A stretch of DNA of 64,000 nucleotides, taken from positions 3,792,001-3,856,000 of the forward strand of contig NC_051106.1 of the NCBI RefSeq assembly GCF_901709675.1. Reading direction: 5' to 3'. A program made the translations under genes and the position numbers. The notes below the pieces were generated by a model. That model saw only the letters and a list, made by a program, of their open reading frames with translations. It was not told where the DNA came from and did not search any database. Source of the stretch: Syngnathus acus. Its lineage: Eukaryota > Chordata > Actinopteri > Syngnathiformes > Syngnathidae. Shown piece by piece: positions 63,078 to 64,000 of the stretch; the first letter of the stretch is position 1; every line of letters begins with the position of its first letter.

Positions 63078-64000
63078 TTTTCGGAGGAAGATAACGCGAT
63101 CGCAAAAGCTGCAGCTTGGAACGGCGAGCTCGTTATGCCCCTTCGCAACGTGACATTATTTTACGTTTTGCTGATAAAGTACATCACGGGTATAGCGTTC
63201 AACGACCGCTTCCCTAGGTTTGTTTTTAGTTTTGACGGAAGTAAGTACTGTATGAGAGTACCACGTGTTTGTGTCTTAAAGGTAAAGTGCATCTTTATTA
63301 TAACACTAGGACGGTAACGACATCGTCATGTCCTGCCCCATGTTGTATTTTTTTTCAAGGATACATTAAAGTTGAGGTGATATTACGTCATAAATATGCA
63401 AGTCATACGTTTCAAGCAAGTCCAAAGTTACTGTGGCAAAACAAAACAGCAATTAAAGCTACCAGGGATTTTTCTCTCTCTCCTGGGCTAAAAGGGTGCT
63501 TAACAGGAGAAAATTATTTATGAACGTTAGATAATAAAATGCTGGAGGGGCATAACTACAAAAAAATTGTATAAATAATCTACAAAGACTGCACAAACAA
63601 AACAGGTCATTTTTGAGAGGCTTTATGCCTTTATTAAACAAGAAATGGCAGCACAAATTATGAACAAAGTGAGATGTGTCATCAGCATATATGAAGATTG
63701 AGGTGCTATGAATATATAAACATGCATACATATATTAAAAAAATTACAAATAGTGATATTTGTAACCATGTTAAAAAAGTGAGAACTTAGAACCAGTCAC
63801 AAAAACAATTTACTTAGTTCAGCACTCAGTATAGTGTATAAAGGAATCAAACCAACCAATCAGTTATATGGTCACTGTTTGTTAGCTTTGTGTTTTTCTT
63901 TCAACTGAAATGCAGAAAATTGAAGGAAGGTTACGAACACCATGCGACCCTGAACAGCATAAGCGCTATTGAGAATGGATGGATGGATGTTGTAATCTAT
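63078..64000. other. otub2 upstream region with a repeat fragment at the window end
   Basis: Presumed otub2 promoter and unique AT-rich sequence; no gene is seen. At 63938-63996 lies TGCGACCCTGAACAGCATAA followed by GGATGGATGG, the familiar 3' end of a dispersed fish repeat. Confidence 0.4.

Overview
The window is nuclear DNA from a teleost fish. The genes are vertebrate, split by GT-AG introns (many only 60-110 bp), and carry fish-typical short hAT-like and Tc1/mariner-like elements. A percomorph is likely and a pipefish or seahorse possible, but the sequence does not prove it. There is no bacterial, viral or plasmid region and no CRISPR array. I rebuilt seven complete genes and the 3' part of an eighth by splicing exons by eye. 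Every coding join keeps frame, and no recognised domain has a frameshift or premature stop.

Layout. (1) 585-12.8 kb, + strand: last 12 coding exons of a CRIM1-like transmembrane protein (VWC and antistasin modules, TM, cytoplasmic tail). (2) 12.9-14.7 kb: nested repeats, a roughly 235-bp tandem array inside a split hAT-like element. (3) 32.0-15.2 kb, - strand: complete eif2ak4 (GCN2), 39 coding exons, 1652 aa. (4) 34.7-36.7 kb, + strand: a peripherin-2 family tetraspanin, 3 exons, 366 aa. (5) 50.2-37.6 kb, - strand: complete ubr1, 47 coding exons, 1737 aa. (6) 51.6-54.0 kb, + strand: atxn3, 11 exons, 332 aa. (7) 56.1-57.6 kb, + strand: a serpin best matching serpina10 (protein Z-dependent inhibitor). 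(8) 58.3-61.6 kb, + strand: ddx24, a DEAD-box RNA helicase. (9) 63.1-62.0 kb, - strand: otub2, 5 exons, 227 aa, convergent with ddx24.

The genes do not form one pathway. The order is a conserved synteny mosaic. In human, EIF2AK4 and UBR1 lie on 15q15, and ATXN3, SERPINA10, DDX24 and OTUB2 on 14q32. Human PRPH2 neighbours UBR2, the paralogue of UBR1, so the peripherin beside ubr1 here is probably the ohnologue of PRPH2 that mammals lost. The CRIM1-like gene also looks like a divergent paralogue: no sixth VWC domain and a different tail.

I found no new biological system. The most interesting local signals are two transposons inserted right at 5' splice sites (one supplies part of the ubr1 intron-6 donor), two conserved-position GC-AG introns, a 60-bp in-frame optional intron in ddx24, the nested tandem array, and an orphan TATA/CRE promoter-like stretch upstream of the peripherin gene.
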